Source of the DNA: Microcoleus sp. bin38.metabat.b11b12b14.051
Lineage (GTDB): Bacteria > Cyanobacteriota > Cyanobacteriia > Cyanobacteriales > Microcoleaceae
NCBI RefSeq assembly: GCF_013299165.1
Contig: NZ_JAAFKD010000024.1
Coordinates: 34,641-98,640, forward strand
Direction of reading: 5' to 3'
DNA length: 64,000 nucleotides
Shown here: piece by piece, positions 1-10,286 of the stretch
Layout: every line of letters starts with the position of its first letter
Numbering within the stretch: the first letter of the stretch is position 1
Translations under genes and position numbers: made by a program
Notes under the pieces: generated by a model
Databases searched by the model: none
Seen by the model: only the letters and a program-made list of their open reading frames with translations
What the model was told of the DNA's origin: nothing

Positions 1-3000
1 TACCCACTTGCTGTGACCCCGCAATGTTGCTAGCAGTTCGCCGTTAGCCCTTGTTGATTTTTTGGTTCCAGGGTGTTTGAGTGCAGCGATGTTCCAGATT
101 TTTACCGTCGTGTCTTCTCCAGCAGTGGCGATGGTTTCACCGTCGGGCGAGAAACTGACGGCGTAAACTTTCAAGGGTTTTTTGTTTTCGCTGTGCCACA
201 GAGTCGCGATTAACTTGCCGTCAGAACTCCACAGTTTTACACTACCGTCATCGCTGGCTACAGCGACGCTTTTGCCGTCGCGGCTGAAGCTGAGCCAATT
301 TACCGGAGCTTGTTGTTCGATCGTTCTGAGCAACGTACCGTCACTTTTCCACAGTTTGACTGTTTTGTCTCTAGATGCACTGGCGATCGTTTGACCGTCG
401 GGGCTAAAAGTGACGCTAGTAACGCTGTTAGTGTGACCTGTCAAAGTTGCCAGTATTGTGCCGTCAGTTTTCCAAAGTTTGACAGTTTTATCTAAACTTG
501 CCGAGGCGATAGTTTTGTTATCTGGACTGAACGCCACACAAGCCACGCTGTTAGTGTGACCTTTAAAAGTTGCCAGCATCGTGCCGTCCCGCTTCCACAG
601 TTTGACAGTTTTATCCACGCTGGCAGAAGCTATTGTTTGACCGTCAGGACTGAAACTCAGACCCCAAACTACATCGCCGTGTCCCTCCAACCGGTTGAGT
701 TCTTTGACCCCATAAACTGCCTGCTGGAGGGCGGCAGAAATCAAAATTTCTGTGTCCTTGAGCGTGTGCATTTCCTGGGAGTGTTCGATCTGTCTCCACT
801 TTTTACCCGCTCTCAAACTTTCCATCATGGCGTCAAATTTGTTGTTTGAGAAATAAAGAGCTTCAGAAGCTGCGGTTAAGGTACTGATTTCGGCTCGCTG
901 AGTTTGAGCGACAGCTAGTTGTTTTTGACCGACTGCCCGCCACCAAAAGTTGACGGCGGCGATGGTGGAACTGGTTAGCAGCATGACTCCGATCGCTGCT
1001 ACTCCCAGCATTTGTTTGAGAAAAGTATTCGCTCGGTAGAGCTGTGCTTGACTCATCTTTTTGTCTGCTTCTGCTTTGTGCAGTCTGGCTTCTAAGCCAA
1101 ATCTTTGGCGGATCGGCCGCACTAAATAGTCGTGTACTAATTGATAGCGGTCTTCCGGCGCTTCCCGCAGCAAAAATAACAATCCGTGCCCGACTAAAAT
1201 GTCTAAAATTAATTCGAGATTGTCGGTTTTATTGGGTGCGATTTCAGGTTGTTTTGCGAACTCTAGCTGTAGCGGAATTCTGCCCCTGTTTCCGGTCGCC
1301 AACAATTCAGTTTCTGCCGCCTCTGCGGGCTGCTGGCCTGTCACTAACGAGAGTTCGTGTTTGGTTTTGATCAGGCGCACTCCTCTTTCATCTGTCAGGG
1401 AAAACAAGATTTTCCAGGCTGCGTCTTCGTTAACCAAGCCGCAGTCCGAGATGACTCCTTCGAGCGATCGCTTGACTAATTCTGCTTTGGGATTGTCGCC
1501 CAATTGCTGGTATTGTGATAAACTTGTAATTCCTTCTTCTTGCAGTTGCGCTCCCACCACCTGTAGTTCGATCGGTCGCACTTCTTGCAGTTCGTCTGCT
1601 AAATCTGCCACGAAGGCATCGATCAGTGCCGGATCTAAATAATATTCCGCCCGTTCTGTCAAGTGTCCGATCACAGCCCGCGCATCTTTGAGCGAAAAAC
1701 TCCGCAGTTGGTAGCGGATGCTTTTGTCGAGAATATTATTGTTAATGGCGTCGAGGTCGGGGAAGCGATCGCAGTCGAGCAAGTAGTGCAAATAATCTTC
1801 GCGCAAGCACAAAATTACCTTGACATAAGGCAGGTTCAAAAACAAGCGCAAAAAGTTATAAAAAAGCTGTCTTTGTGCCACTGAGGTCGATACAAAGAAA
1901 AATTCTTCAAATTGATCGAAAATCAGCACTGTCAACAAATTATTTTCGGCATTGTCGCGCAATTGATCTATAATAAAAGAAGAAGTTTCCGAGCTGCGAG
2001 CGGGGATAACAGAGCAACTTTTTTTGTGTATTTCCTGTACTCCTTTGGCGATTAATTTCCTTTCTTCTTCGGCTTGTTTGTCGTGCAGTGCGCCGTTCAA
2101 AGCATTTTCTAATTCCACCAGCCAGTCGCTGTAAACTTTGATTACTACGGGCAAGGTATCGCGCGCCCCCGGAGTAATATTTTTCAGAGCAGGTACTAAG
2201 CCGGCGTTGACTAGAGAACTTTTCCCGACTCCGCTGGGCCCGTGAATAATAGTTAATTTATGGTCGTCCCGGCTAATTCTTTCGAGCAACTTATTGATGT
2301 CTTTTTGGCGCGAATAAGCTGTCATCGACGCTGCGATCGCCGCTTGATTTTGAGCTGACGGGCTCGAAGGATTGACCGCTTGTCGCTGCTGCTGCAATTG
2401 GCTAGCTCCGATAAAAGCTCTAAATCCGTATTGATACTCGATCGAGCGCTGGGTTTTTTTAATCCGAAAAGCTTTGAGATACTCTCCCTGCTCAAAATAA
2501 ACCGCTTGCAGTTCAGTCAAAATATCAATGTAAAGGCGGGGATCGTACTTCGGCTCGCTTTGAACTTGAGCCAATTCTAAAGAATGCACCGCCGCTTCCC
2601 ACTGGCCTAACTGTCGCAAGCTTCGGGCTAACAGTAACAGATACGAACTGCGATCGGATTTGGGATGTTGAATTTTAGATTTGGGATCGTTACTCGACTC
2701 GTTAGTACCTACAAATTCTGGATAATTTCCCTCAAACCCCAATCTCAAATCTTCAATCAGCAATCTCAAATCGTTAGGGGTTTGATCCAAAATTGCCAAA
2801 GCCAACTCGGCTAGCTGGCGGGCTTGACTCCATCTCGACTCTTGCAGCGCAACTTCTGCCAAAAAGCCGTAATCTTGAGCTAGTTGGCTGGGAGTACCGT
2901 AAGTGAAGTGCAACTGCAAAGAGTTTTCCGCTAATGCTTGCAACTCTCCCCAAGCTTTCAGGCGTTGCAGCACTTGTCCCAGGTGTGCTGTCACCTCAGC

Positions 3001-4182
3001 TACCAATTCCGGGCGCTCTGCAAGAGAGAAAGCATTTCTAGATTGTTCCAGGCTAATCCAAGCTTGTTCCCAGTGGTGGCGGTTGGCTACGGGATTGCGC
3101 GCTGCTTGCAGGCGGTGACACAAAGCTATGTGAAACAGCACGATCCCTTCTCTCTCTAAAAATAAAATATTGGGGACAGGATTCGACAAACAAGAGGAGA
3201 AAGTTGGTCGGTTTTCGGAATATTCCCAGTTTGCCAGTTCCCAGTTGCCGGTTTGCTGCTGCCAAAATGCTAGGCTTTCTTGGTAGTGAATTAAGGCGGT
3301 TTCGGTTTGGTCGCTGACATAGTAATCTCGACCCAGAACGAATTGCAGGCTGGCTTTGAGGGCGGGTTCTAGTTCTTGACCGCGATTGTGCAGATCTTTT
3401 AAAGCTAATTCTAGTTCTCGACGCGACAAAGAGCCGATCGCCAAATCGAGGGTATTGCCAGGACTCAAAGGCGAATAAAAACTGACATCTGATGCTCGTT
3501 CGTTTTGGGGTTGAGCTCTCAGGGTGAGAAACGGTTCTCCGGCGAGGGTTTCCCGCTCCGTGGGGCGTTTGTCCCAGTCGGTTTCTCCGGCGGCGGCAAA
3601 GACGGGGCTAGTGCCAGCGGTGCTGCCCCCCAGTTCTTGGTTGATTTCGCCTACTTTAAATATGGTATCCGCGCGTTGCGTGAGGAAATTAATTAATTCG
3701 TCAACGGCCATTTCAAATTTTATGGTGGCGGCGGCCCAACTTTTGAAATCCGGAGCCAGACGAATCATTTTATTCACGATGTCATCTGTTACCCACAAAA
3801 TGACTGGACAGGAAAAATTTTTGCGAAATTCGTCTCGCACTTGATTTGTAGAGGCCATCAGTTCGTCGATCGCTACTACTGTTTCTAAGCCGAATACCAT
3901 CACAGCCGAGGCAGAACCGACAGGCGAAGACCCGCTGGGGAAAGTATTTGCCCGCAGGGTAGTGTAGAGAGTTTTGACTGAAGCTGGCAGGACGATATCT
4001 TGAATTGGAACTGGGGACATTTCTCGCAGGCGCTGTGCTATGTGCTGGCGCAACTGCTCGTAGTTGCACCGCACCAAAATTAGCGAGAATTGCTGTTGAG
4101 ACATCGTGATCGAGCGTACCAGAGTTTTGAGCGATCGCTCGTTGTACCTGGCAGTTTCTTGTAGTTTAAGCAGATCGGTCAT
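1..4182 (-). CDS. nSTAND NTPase with TPR-like middle and C-terminal WD40 repeats (3' end outside window)
   Basis: Reading from the ATG at 4182 gives about 1,394 open codons that run off the left edge, so the C-terminus is missing. An N-terminal region of about 200 residues of unrecognised type is followed by an alpha-helical TPR-like stretch (about 270-600). The NTPase core has Walker A GPSGVGKS (648-655) and a Walker B-like FDQFEEF near 755, typical of the nSTAND1 class. One hydrophobic segment near 1057-1075 precedes a short coiled stretch, and from about 1160 WD40 repeats follow, with repeated SPDGQTIASAS and KTVKLW motifs. This order (sensor-like N-part, STAND switch, WD40 scaffold) is common in filamentous cyanobacteria and is thought to serve signalling or regulated oligomerisation. 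A short stretch near residue 500 reads like translated intergenic heptamer repeat. The substrate is unknown. Confidence 0.85.
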   Translation of the reverse strand, partial: MTDLLKLQETARYNERSLKTLVRSITMSQQQFSLILVRCNYEQLRQHIAQRLREMSPVPIQDIVLPASVKTLYTTLRANTFPSGSSPVGSASAVMVFGLETVVAIDELMASTNQVRDEFRKNFSCPVILWVTDDIVNKMIRLAPDFKSWAAATIKFEMAVDELINFLTQRADTIFKVGEINQELGGSTAGTSPVFAAAGETDWDKRPTERETLAGEPFLTLRAQPQNERASDVSFYSPLSPGNTLDLAIGSLSRRELELALKDLHNRGQELEPALKASLQFVLGRDYYVSDQTETALIHYQESLAFWQQQTGNWELANWEYSENRPTFSSCLSNPVPNILFLEREGIVLFHIALCHRLQAARNPVANRHHWEQAWISLEQSRNAFSLAERPELVAEVTAHLGQVLQRLKAWGELQALAENSLQLHFTYGTPSQLAQDYGFLAEVALQESRWSQARQLAELALAILDQTPNDLRLLIEDLRLGFEGNYPEFVGTNESSNDPKSKIQHPKSDRSSYLLLLARSLRQLGQWEAAVHSLELAQVQSEPKYDPRLYIDILTELQAVYFEQGEYLKAFRIKKTQRSIEYQYGFRAFIGASQLQQQRQAVNPSSPSAQNQAAIAASMTAYSRQKDINKLLERISRDDHKLTIIHGPSGVGKSSLVNAGLVPALKNITPGARDTLPVVIKVYSDWLVELENALNGALHDKQAEEERKLIAKGVQEIHKKSCSVIPARSSETSSFIIDQLRDNAENNLLTVLIFDQFEEFFFVSTSVAQRQLFYNFLRLFLNLPYVKVILCLREDYLHYLLDCDRFPDLDAINNNILDKSIRYQLRSFSLKDARAVIGHLTERAEYYLDPALIDAFVADLADELQEVRPIELQVVGAQLQEEGITSLSQYQQLGDNPKAELVKRSLEGVISDCGLVNEDAAWKILFSLTDERGVRLIKTKHELSLVTGQQPAEAAETELLATGNRGRIPLQLEFAKQPEIAPNKTDNLELILDILVGHGLLFLLREAPEDRYQLVHDYLVRPIRQRFGLEARLHKAEADKKMSQAQLYRANTFLKQMLGVAAIGVMLLTSSTIAAVNFWWRAVGQKQLAVAQTQRAEISTLTAASEALYFSNNKFDAMMESLRAGKKWRQIEHSQEMHTLKDTEILISAALQQAVYGVKELNRLEGHGDVVWGLSFSPDGQTIASASVDKTVKLWKRDGTMLATFKGHTNSVACVAFSPDNKTIASASLDKTVKLWKTDGTILATLTGHTNSVTSVTFSPDGQTIASASRDKTVKLWKSDGTLLRTIEQQAPVNWLSFSRDGKSVAVASDDGSVKLWSSDGKLIATLWHSENKKPLKVYAVSFSPDGETIATAGEDTTVKIWNIAALKHPGTKKSTRANGELLATLRGHSKWV

Positions 4183-4975
4183 GCGTGCACCCCTTTTGCA
4201 GAAATCAATTACCTAACGATCGCAGAGCCTGAATGAAACCGTATCTACTGAGAGATACCCGTATCTGTCTGGCGCTTTATATCTGTAGGAATACGTAGTT
4301 TTTTGTCCTTCTCCTATGAATACCTACATAGTCACTAGGTTTAATCTAAACACATCATAGCTCTCAATCTCAGAGAATGCGAGACTTGGCAGTAAAACTT
4401 AAAGGCAGCCTTATAGATTTTTTACTCGGCTACAGATAAATTGCTACAGACCATCAATATCCGACCCTCAAATTTAGGATAATACCAGAAAATAGCTGTT
4501 AGCAAATAACTCAGATGTATGTGTAGCACTTATTAAGCAAAAAAGCAATCAACTTGTCGATATAGATAGGTTACTTGAGACTAATAGCAACAGATAAAAA
4601 TAGAAATAGGGGGTCTGGCATTGCAGATATGAGAGTTGAGATTGGGGCAAGTCCTAGCTGGTGTCAAATGTGGATGCCACCACAAAATACGTGGCGTGCA
4701 GCCACAAGTCAACAAAAATCAGCCAGCGACAATAACCGCTAACTGATGCCTGTAATAGATTGTACGAGTTCCGAGTTGCGAGCAGTCAATTAAAAGTTAT
4801 AGGCTTTGCATTTTCTATTTTCCATTAAGATGCAAGAATTAGGAATGACTGAAGAAGCTCGTGGTTTTGAACTCGCCAACCGTTGCATTATTTTGAATAA
4901 ATGGTGTTAAACAGTTGCTGCGGTCACAGGAACAAAGGGTTCTGAGAGTCGCTCTCACCAGCTCAAAAATCCTCA
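4183..4975. other. Intergenic region without recognisable gene
   Basis: About 790 bases of AT-rich sequence between two minus-strand NTPase genes. I see no convincing coding frame, tRNA or strong terminator hairpin. It must hold the promoter of the leftward nSTAND gene near 4200-4300, but I cannot place it. Confidence 0.5.
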
Positions 4976-6307
4976 CTATTTTTGGTGAGCGCGCTGCTGC
5001 CACTCCTGATATTTTTTGGTTTCTGCTAGGGCTGGATTGATACCAAACCAGCGACCTTCTTGATCTCGGTATTCAAAAACAAACATACTCCGCAACAAGA
5101 TTTGAGATTCTTCTTCGCCGGTTACACTTTGTCGCTTGACGACTTGAAACAGCAGTTCCCATTCCGTGTCATTGATGGCTCCCAAAAGGTCATCGCGATA
5201 TTCTTGAATAACGCTTTCGAGGCATTCGCGAGAGAAGGGGGGATCTTCGTGCTGCAAACAGCTATACAAGAGCATCAGTAGATTGCGAACATGGCCACCA
5301 CTAATCCGGCAGAGCCTGTCTAAAGTTTCGGGAGAGTCAAATACTTTAGTAATCAAATTGATGCGTTGAGCCGGAGGAACTGTGGGGAAAGCTCTAGCCA
5401 ATACGAGTTGCCGCAACAGTGCCATTCCTTCGATGTGATCCTCGCCCGATCGCATTTGCACTGGTACCATCGGCATCACCTTGGGTTTGACTCCAAATCG
5501 ACTGGCGAGACGGCCAAAGTCGTTGGAAAAAATCAAAGTCAGAGGAATCGTATAGACGACGTGGCAATTGAGTTTTTTCAACTGTTCGCCGCGGTCTAAA
5601 AACAAGTATTCTGGCTGGGTGCGTCCGCTGGGTTTGACCGAAGGGTCGAGGCGATCGAGGTTGTCCACGATGACTGCGAGTCCTTTTTTGCCTTGGTGCT
5701 TGAGTTCGGCGTTAGCTCGATCGAGGAGTTCTTCGTTGATCGACTGCAATATGCTATTGGTGCGGGGTTCGAGATATTGCCTGAGTTGCGATCGCAGTTT
5801 GGGAGAATCTTTAGTTTTAGCAGTAACTCGAGCAATGCCTATAGATAACTCGGCTTCCGCTGACAAATCTATGGGAGTCTGCAAAAATTCTGCCACTTCT
5901 GCAAACAGATTGGTAAAGTAGCTCGGTCTGAGTTTGATTCTGGCGGATTCCATCGTTTCGCTGACTTGGCGAGCAATGCTCAGCAAAATATCGCTGATGT
6001 CTACATCGCCCATGTCTAAGTCTTGGGAAGACTCGAAGTAGACGACGCAAAAACCATCTTGCTCTAGCTCAGCTTTGAGTCGAAACAATTCAGTAGATTT
6101 GCCACAGCCGATATGTCCTGTAAATAGCTGACAGGTTGGCTGGTCGGGGGAGATCCGGGTGATGGTTCGCTGTAAAGATTCAATGATTTTGCCGCCCCGT
6201 ACGGAACCAAAATCGATGTAGTATTGATAATCTCCTGGGTCTCCTGCGACCAGGGTCTTGCTCGGGTTGCAGGCTTTATAAAATCTGTCTAATTCGAGTG
6301 CGATCAC
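4976..6307 (-). CDS. P-loop AAA-type ATPase, function unknown
   Basis: 443 residues from a GTG start at 6307. Walker A is GHIGCGKST (residues 64-72) and Walker B is the hydrophobic run ending in VDNLDRL (214-220), the arrangement of KAP/STAND-related P-loop NTPases. A C-terminal helical region follows and no membrane segment is evident. Related cyanobacterial proteins are usually labelled only as ATP-binding or P-loop NTPase fold proteins. It lies behind the other minus-strand NTPase but is separated from it by about 790 bases, so co-transcription is doubtful. The ATPase call is firm; the biological role is not known. Confidence 0.8.
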   Translation of the reverse strand: MIALELDRFYKACNPSKTLVAGDPGDYQYYIDFGSVRGGKIIESLQRTITRISPDQPTCQLFTGHIGCGKSTELFRLKAELEQDGFCVVYFESSQDLDMGDVDISDILLSIARQVSETMESARIKLRPSYFTNLFAEVAEFLQTPIDLSAEAELSIGIARVTAKTKDSPKLRSQLRQYLEPRTNSILQSINEELLDRANAELKHQGKKGLAVIVDNLDRLDPSVKPSGRTQPEYLFLDRGEQLKKLNCHVVYTIPLTLIFSNDFGRLASRFGVKPKVMPMVPVQMRSGEDHIEGMALLRQLVLARAFPTVPPAQRINLITKVFDSPETLDRLCRISGGHVRNLLMLLYSCLQHEDPPFSRECLESVIQEYRDDLLGAINDTEWELLFQVVKRQSVTGEEESQILLRSMFVFEYRDQEGRWFGINPALAETKKYQEWQQRAHQK

Positions 6308-6639
6308 AATTGAAGCCGAATAAAAGTTAAAAAGTTAATCGAAAGTCTAAACTTTCTTTTGTTGAGTTTAGTTTGATTTGTCACCCTTTGCCCTGTGGGG
6401 TAATGCCCTAAATACCCAAACAACCTCTATCTGCTAATCAACCGGACTGCACTGAATTTTTAAATTAAAAATTCTGAATTTTTAATTACCTAGCTATCTC
6501 AGTAATTATACTGATATAGACCGAATACTGGGTAATTTCGCGGGGATCTGGTTAAATGGTATGGGGGTAGGGGGCTGCGTTGGAGAGATGAAAGAGTTTT
6601 GAATTTTTGCGAATCCTTACTAAATTGTCAAGAGTGTAG
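6308..6639. other. Intergenic region between divergent ATPase and ftsQ
   Basis: About 330 AT-rich bases between divergent genes. It should hold both promoters. I see no RNA gene or clear repeat, and no -35/-10 pair that I would defend. Confidence 0.4.
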
Positions 6640-7539
6640 ATGGCTAGTTTTGGAGCAGTTTCTCAAACAGAGTTAGGGCGCAGACGCGAAGAGTTGCGGC
6701 GGATTCGTCGCGCTCGCTCGGCGGCCGTGGTGTGGCAAACGGTGGCAGCGGGGGCGATGGCTGCTGGTTTGCTGTGGTGGATTGGACAGCCAGCTTGGTT
6801 GATTGCCCGATCGGAACAAGTAAAGGTAGAGGGCAATCAGTGGCTCTCGGACAAGGCCGTGCGCTCTTTGGTACCGCTGTCTTACCCGCAGTCGTTGTGG
6901 GGGATTCAACCTCAGACCCTGGCGCAAAAGCTGGAGTCAACGGGGCCGATCGCCAAAGCGAAGGTGACTCGCAACTTGTTTCCGCCTTCTTTGACTGTAG
7001 AAGTGGTAGAACGGCTGCCGGTGGCGGTGGCGCAGCCGACGGCGGTGTTGAAATCTAGCGACAAGGAAAAAGTGGGGTGGCTGGATGCTCGCGGAGGTTG
7101 GATGCCGTCGGATAGTTATGCTGCTGTGCGATCGCAGAATAGTTCGATCGTTCCAGGCAGCGCTCAGGGAACGCAGCCTCAGCATTCTTTGCCAACTTTA
7201 AAAGTTATTGGGTCTTTGGAACAGTATCGCGCCTCTTGGGCGAAGTTTTACCAAGGACTCAGTGGCTTGACGGTAAAAGTGTTCGAGATAGATTGGCAAA
7301 ACCCAAATAATTTGATCTTGAAAACAGAGATCGGTACGGTACACTTAGGGCCGTACAGTTCTAAGACGGCTTCGCAACTTCAGGTTTTAGACCGAATGCG
7401 ACAATTGCCAAAACAGCTAGATTCAAGCAAAATAGCCTACATTGACTTGAAAAATCCTGCTGCCCCGATCGTCCACTTGCCAGAACCCCCCCCTAGTTTG
7501 GAGAGTTCAACTCCCGCACCAACTCCGGGCACCAATTGA
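6640..7539 (+). CDS. ftsQ: Cell division protein FtsQ/DivIB
   Basis: 299 residues. A short basic cytoplasmic N-terminus (RRRREELRRIRRAR-like) leads into one membrane helix (about 30-48). A POTRA-type domain begins at VKVEGNQWLSDKAV (about 55 onward), followed by the FtsQ beta domain and a proline-rich tail. In bacteria FtsQ is a bitopic divisome protein that links early and late septal components. The position directly upstream of ftsZ is the normal cyanobacterial arrangement and supports the call. Sequence conservation in this family is low, so the call rests on architecture and neighbour. The ATG at 6640 is preceded by only a weak ribosome site. Confidence 0.88.
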   Translation: MASFGAVSQTELGRRREELRRIRRARSAAVVWQTVAAGAMAAGLLWWIGQPAWLIARSEQVKVEGNQWLSDKAVRSLVPLSYPQSLWGIQPQTLAQKLESTGPIAKAKVTRNLFPPSLTVEVVERLPVAVAQPTAVLKSSDKEKVGWLDARGGWMPSDSYAAVRSQNSSIVPGSAQGTQPQHSLPTLKVIGSLEQYRASWAKFYQGLSGLTVKVFEIDWQNPNNLILKTEIGTVHLGPYSSKTASQLQVLDRMRQLPKQLDSSKIAYIDLKNPAAPIVHLPEPPPSLESSTPAPTPGTN

Positions 7540-7923
7540 GCCAGTGTCTCCGTCAAGGGCAGAAGCTATCGATCGTCGGGGCGCAAAATTTTTACCTCTG
7601 GGCATCAATACGCAGGGCTGGAAATAAGGACACTTTTTTGATACCGATCCGCGTCGGCAAAAAAAATTATGATTTTTCTTTCCATCCCAATGCGTCCGGG
7701 GCTAGCAGCCATTTTTTACCTTTTGCCTTGCCCAGAAGTACCTTCTGCACAAGCACCTAGATTGAGTATCGACGAGGTAGGGGCGAGCAACACCGGCCAA
7801 ATCGGAGATTGCTAACATTGAGCCTCGACCGATGTTAGTTTTTCGCGCAACGATCGCCTATAGTTGATCGTGAATTGGCGTTTAGTTAAGTTAAAAAGCT
7901 GTAATCTACCATCCCCGACTCTA
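7540..7923. other. ftsZ upstream region
   Basis: 384 bases between the ftsQ stop and the preferred ftsZ start. A 74-codon open frame overlaps the ftsQ end but has no family resemblance and an atypical composition, so I regard the stretch as the 5' region of ftsZ. It may contain an ftsZ-specific promoter; I cannot point to one. Confidence 0.45.
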
Positions 7924-9195
7924 ATGAAGCTTAATAATAGTCAGGGGTCTGACCAAGACAGTCCCCCTTCGGAAGAAGTAAAAAATTTTCCGGTGGCAAT
8001 CGATTCCGCCAATCCGTTTAGACGCAAGTCTGGTTATGTAAATGTAGATAGTATTGATATAGATCCTATGGTCAATCCCAAAGACATAATGCCCAGCAGT
8101 GCCGCCAAAATTAAAGTAATTGGCGTCGGCGGGGGTGGCGGCAACGCAGTTAACCGGATGATTGCGAGCGAGGTTTCTGGCGTCGAGTTTTGGTGCGTGA
8201 ATACCGATTCCCAAGCTCTGGTGCTGTCAAATGCTCCGAAACGCTTGCAAGTAGGCCAAAAATTGACGCGGGGTTTGGGCGCGGGCGGCAATCCGGCGAT
8301 CGGACAAAAGGCAGCAGAAGAATCTCGCGACGAAGTTGCTAATGCTTTGAATCACGCCGATTTAGTGTTTATCACGGCCGGCATGGGCGGGGGTACGGGC
8401 ACGGGCGCGGCTCCGATTGTGGCGGAAGTGGCTAAGGAAATGGGCGCTTTGACTGTGGGCATAGTAACGCGGCCTTTCACGTTTGAGGGACGGCGGCGCA
8501 CCAGCCAAGCTGAAGAAGGAATCGCCGCTTTGCAAAGCCGGGTGGATACGCTGATCGTGATTCCCAACGACAAGCTGCTGTCGGTTATTTCGGAACAAAT
8601 GCCCGTACAAGAAGCTTTCCGAGTTGCTGACGATATCCTGCGCCAAGGGGTTCAGGGTATTTCTGACATTATTACAATTCCCGGTTTGGTGAATGTTGAC
8701 TTTGCTGACGTGCGGGCTGTAATGGCGGATGCGGGTTCAGCTTTGATGGGTATCGGCGTGGGATCTGGCAAGTCGCGGGCTAGGGAAGCTGCAATGCAGG
8801 CTATTTCTTCGCCACTGCTGGAAGCTTCGTCTATTGAGGGCGCTAGAGGTGTCGTGTTTAACATCACTGGCGGTACTGACATGACGCTGCATGAGGTGAA
8901 TGCGGCGGCTGAGACGATTTACGAAGTTGTAGATCCCAATGCCAATATTATTTTTGGAGCAGTGATTGACGAGCGGCTTCAGGGCGAAATTAAGATTACT
9001 GTGATCGCTACTGGTTTTTCCGGGGAAATGATCTCATCGTCTCAGGCTTCGCGCACGCAAAATGTTAATGCTCCTTGGCGGGCTGCAACTGTGCCGGTGA
9101 CTCCAGCTCAACAGCCACAGGATGCAAAAGCAAAACCGCAGGATTTCGGATTGGATATTCCTGAGTTTTTGCGGAATCGCCGCCCAAGCAAATAA
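7924..9195 (+). CDS. ftsZ: Cell division GTPase FtsZ
   Basis: Tubulin-like GTPase that forms the cytoplasmic Z-ring. The nucleotide-binding region [17 protein letters not shown] and the tubulin signature GGGTGTG are intact, as are the T7-loop region ([11 protein letters not shown]) and the C-terminal conserved peptide [12 protein letters not shown]. The frame is open from a TTG at 7864, but the ATG at 7924 gives a 423-residue protein of the length usual for filamentous cyanobacteria, so I choose it. About 60 residues before the GTPase domain form the variable N-terminal tail found in cyanobacterial FtsZ. It follows ftsQ on the same strand. Confidence 0.97.
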   Translation: MKLNNSQGSDQDSPPSEEVKNFPVAIDSANPFRRKSGYVNVDSIDIDPMVNPKDIMPSSAAKIKVIGVGGGGGNAVNRMIASEVSGVEFWCVNTDSQALVLSNAPKRLQVGQKLTRGLGAGGNPAIGQKAAEESRDEVANALNHADLVFITAGMGGGTGTGAAPIVAEVAKEMGALTVGIVTRPFTFEGRRRTSQAEEGIAALQSRVDTLIVIPNDKLLSVISEQMPVQEAFRVADDILRQGVQGISDIITIPGLVNVDFADVRAVMADAGSALMGIGVGSGKSRAREAAMQAISSPLLEASSIEGARGVVFNITGGTDMTLHEVNAAAETIYEVVDPNANIIFGAVIDERLQGEIKITVIATGFSGEMISSSQASRTQNVNAPWRAATVPVTPAQQPQDAKAKPQDFGLDIPEFLRNRRPSK

Positions 9196-9202
9196 TTTGA
9201 GA

Positions 9203-9369
9203 TTTTGGATTTGAGATTTTGGATTGGGGATTTTGGATTGCTCTCAAATCTCCCATCTAAAATCAATTGAGATGTGGAATGGTGGATGCCAGATGCGATT
9301 TAAATAATCTGCAATCTGCAATCTCCAATCAAAAAAATCTAAAATCTAAAATCTAAAATCTAAAATCTC
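9203..9369. repeat. Heptamer-type short tandem repeats after ftsZ
   Basis: Two tracts between convergent genes. Around 9203-9260 there are several variants of gattttggattt; at 9337-9369 the 7-mer ATCTAAA is repeated about four and a half times. The second tract runs over the stop codon (9346-9348) of the minus-strand MBL gene. These are the STRR-type heptamer repeats known from filamentous cyanobacteria. Confidence 0.8.
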
Positions 9370-10125
9370 TAGGGTTTGTCCGGGTTCGGGTTCGAGGAGT
9401 TGGGTGGAGAGTCCCGATTTTGCTAATAAATCGCGAAATTCGGGGATACTGCCGATCGACTTTACCAACATTGGTAATATACCTGTGGCTCGGATATCTC
9501 CTGTGGTTGTAGGCAGAAAAAACCGAGGTTTTAGGGCTTGGGCCAGCTTCAGGGCTTCTTTGGGGCCGATGATGATTTGTCCGAGAAAGGGGAAGATTTG
9601 ACCGATGACGGGGGTGATGGCTACGTCTACGGTGTCTATTTTCTGTTTGACTTTTTCTAGCGGCGGTAGGTGCGGTTCGTAATAAAGTGTCTCGCCACTG
9701 CTTAAATCTTTGAGTAGATAGCCGTTTTCTTCTTGTCCCGGCTGGATTTCGGCTCCGGGTACGGCGGTGATTTGTAATATTTCTTTAAATTTCGACTCTT
9801 GCCAATTTGCTAAAGATGTGATATTGGTGTAGCCTAAACTACTGAGGACTTTGGTGGCGGTGGGTGAGGCGATCGCGGGAATTGTGCGATCGAGCTTTTC
9901 GAGAGTTGGTCTGTGACAGTGGTCGTCTAAGCCTTGGGAAATGAGGATAAGATCGATCGGCGGTAAGGTGCTGGGAGTAAAGGCGACGGGCGTATTGTGG
10001 TAGGCGGTGAACAGCCAGGGTTGACCGTAAAATACGAGAGGATCGACTAGCCAGGGATCGACTAAGATAGTTTGGCCTGCGATGTGGAAGATCCAGGAGT
10101 TGAGGTCGATGCGGGTGAGTTTCAT
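9346..10125 (-). CDS. MBL-fold metallo-hydrolase-like protein with degenerate metal site
   Basis: 259 residues from the ATG at 10125; a TTG twelve bases upstream is a less likely start. The N-terminal pattern (DLNSWIFHIAGQTILVDPW) and overall fold resemble the UlaG/RomA-type MBL-fold proteins. The canonical HxHxDH metal motif is replaced by SQGLDDHCH, keeping only the DDH part, and the downstream His after the VPG turn is Ala. It may bind one metal, another metal or none. Its role is unknown; homologues are common single genes in cyanobacteria. It converges on ftsZ. Confidence 0.75.
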   Translation of the reverse strand: MKLTRIDLNSWIFHIAGQTILVDPWLVDPLVFYGQPWLFTAYHNTPVAFTPSTLPPIDLILISQGLDDHCHRPTLEKLDRTIPAIASPTATKVLSSLGYTNITSLANWQESKFKEILQITAVPGAEIQPGQEENGYLLKDLSSGETLYYEPHLPPLEKVKQKIDTVDVAITPVIGQIFPFLGQIIIGPKEALKLAQALKPRFFLPTTTGDIRATGILPMLVKSIGSIPEFRDLLAKSGLSTQLLEPEPGQTLEILDFRF

Positions 10126-10202
10126 AGTTGTTTGCAATAATTCTTTACCTTAATTTTAATTATAGCTAATTTGGTTGGGGAATTTTGAACTAGAGATGCA
10201 GC

Positions 10203-10221
10203 CACAGGCGAGACGCCTGTG
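10203..10221. repeat. Small palindrome of a dispersed family
   Basis: Perfect inverted repeat CACAGGCG-AGA-CGCCTGTG in the intergenic space before the next gene. A related form (AGCCGTCTCGCCTGTGG) occurs near 12516-12533, so this is a small dispersed palindromic unit rather than a specific operator. Confidence 0.6.
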
Positions 10222-10286
10222 CCACGTGATAGGAATGTTATAGTCAGAATAATTGAATTATTATTAACGATACAAGCTGGCTCAAA

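Noticed and set aside
1..4182. Several short plus-strand frames of 60-147 codons
   Set aside because: They are antisense to one continuous minus-strand protein with clear NTPase and WD40 motifs.
7536..7760. 74-codon plus-strand frame after ftsQ
   Set aside because: Overlaps the ftsQ stop, no ribosome site, composition unlike the neighbours, no family resemblance. Most likely ftsZ leader.
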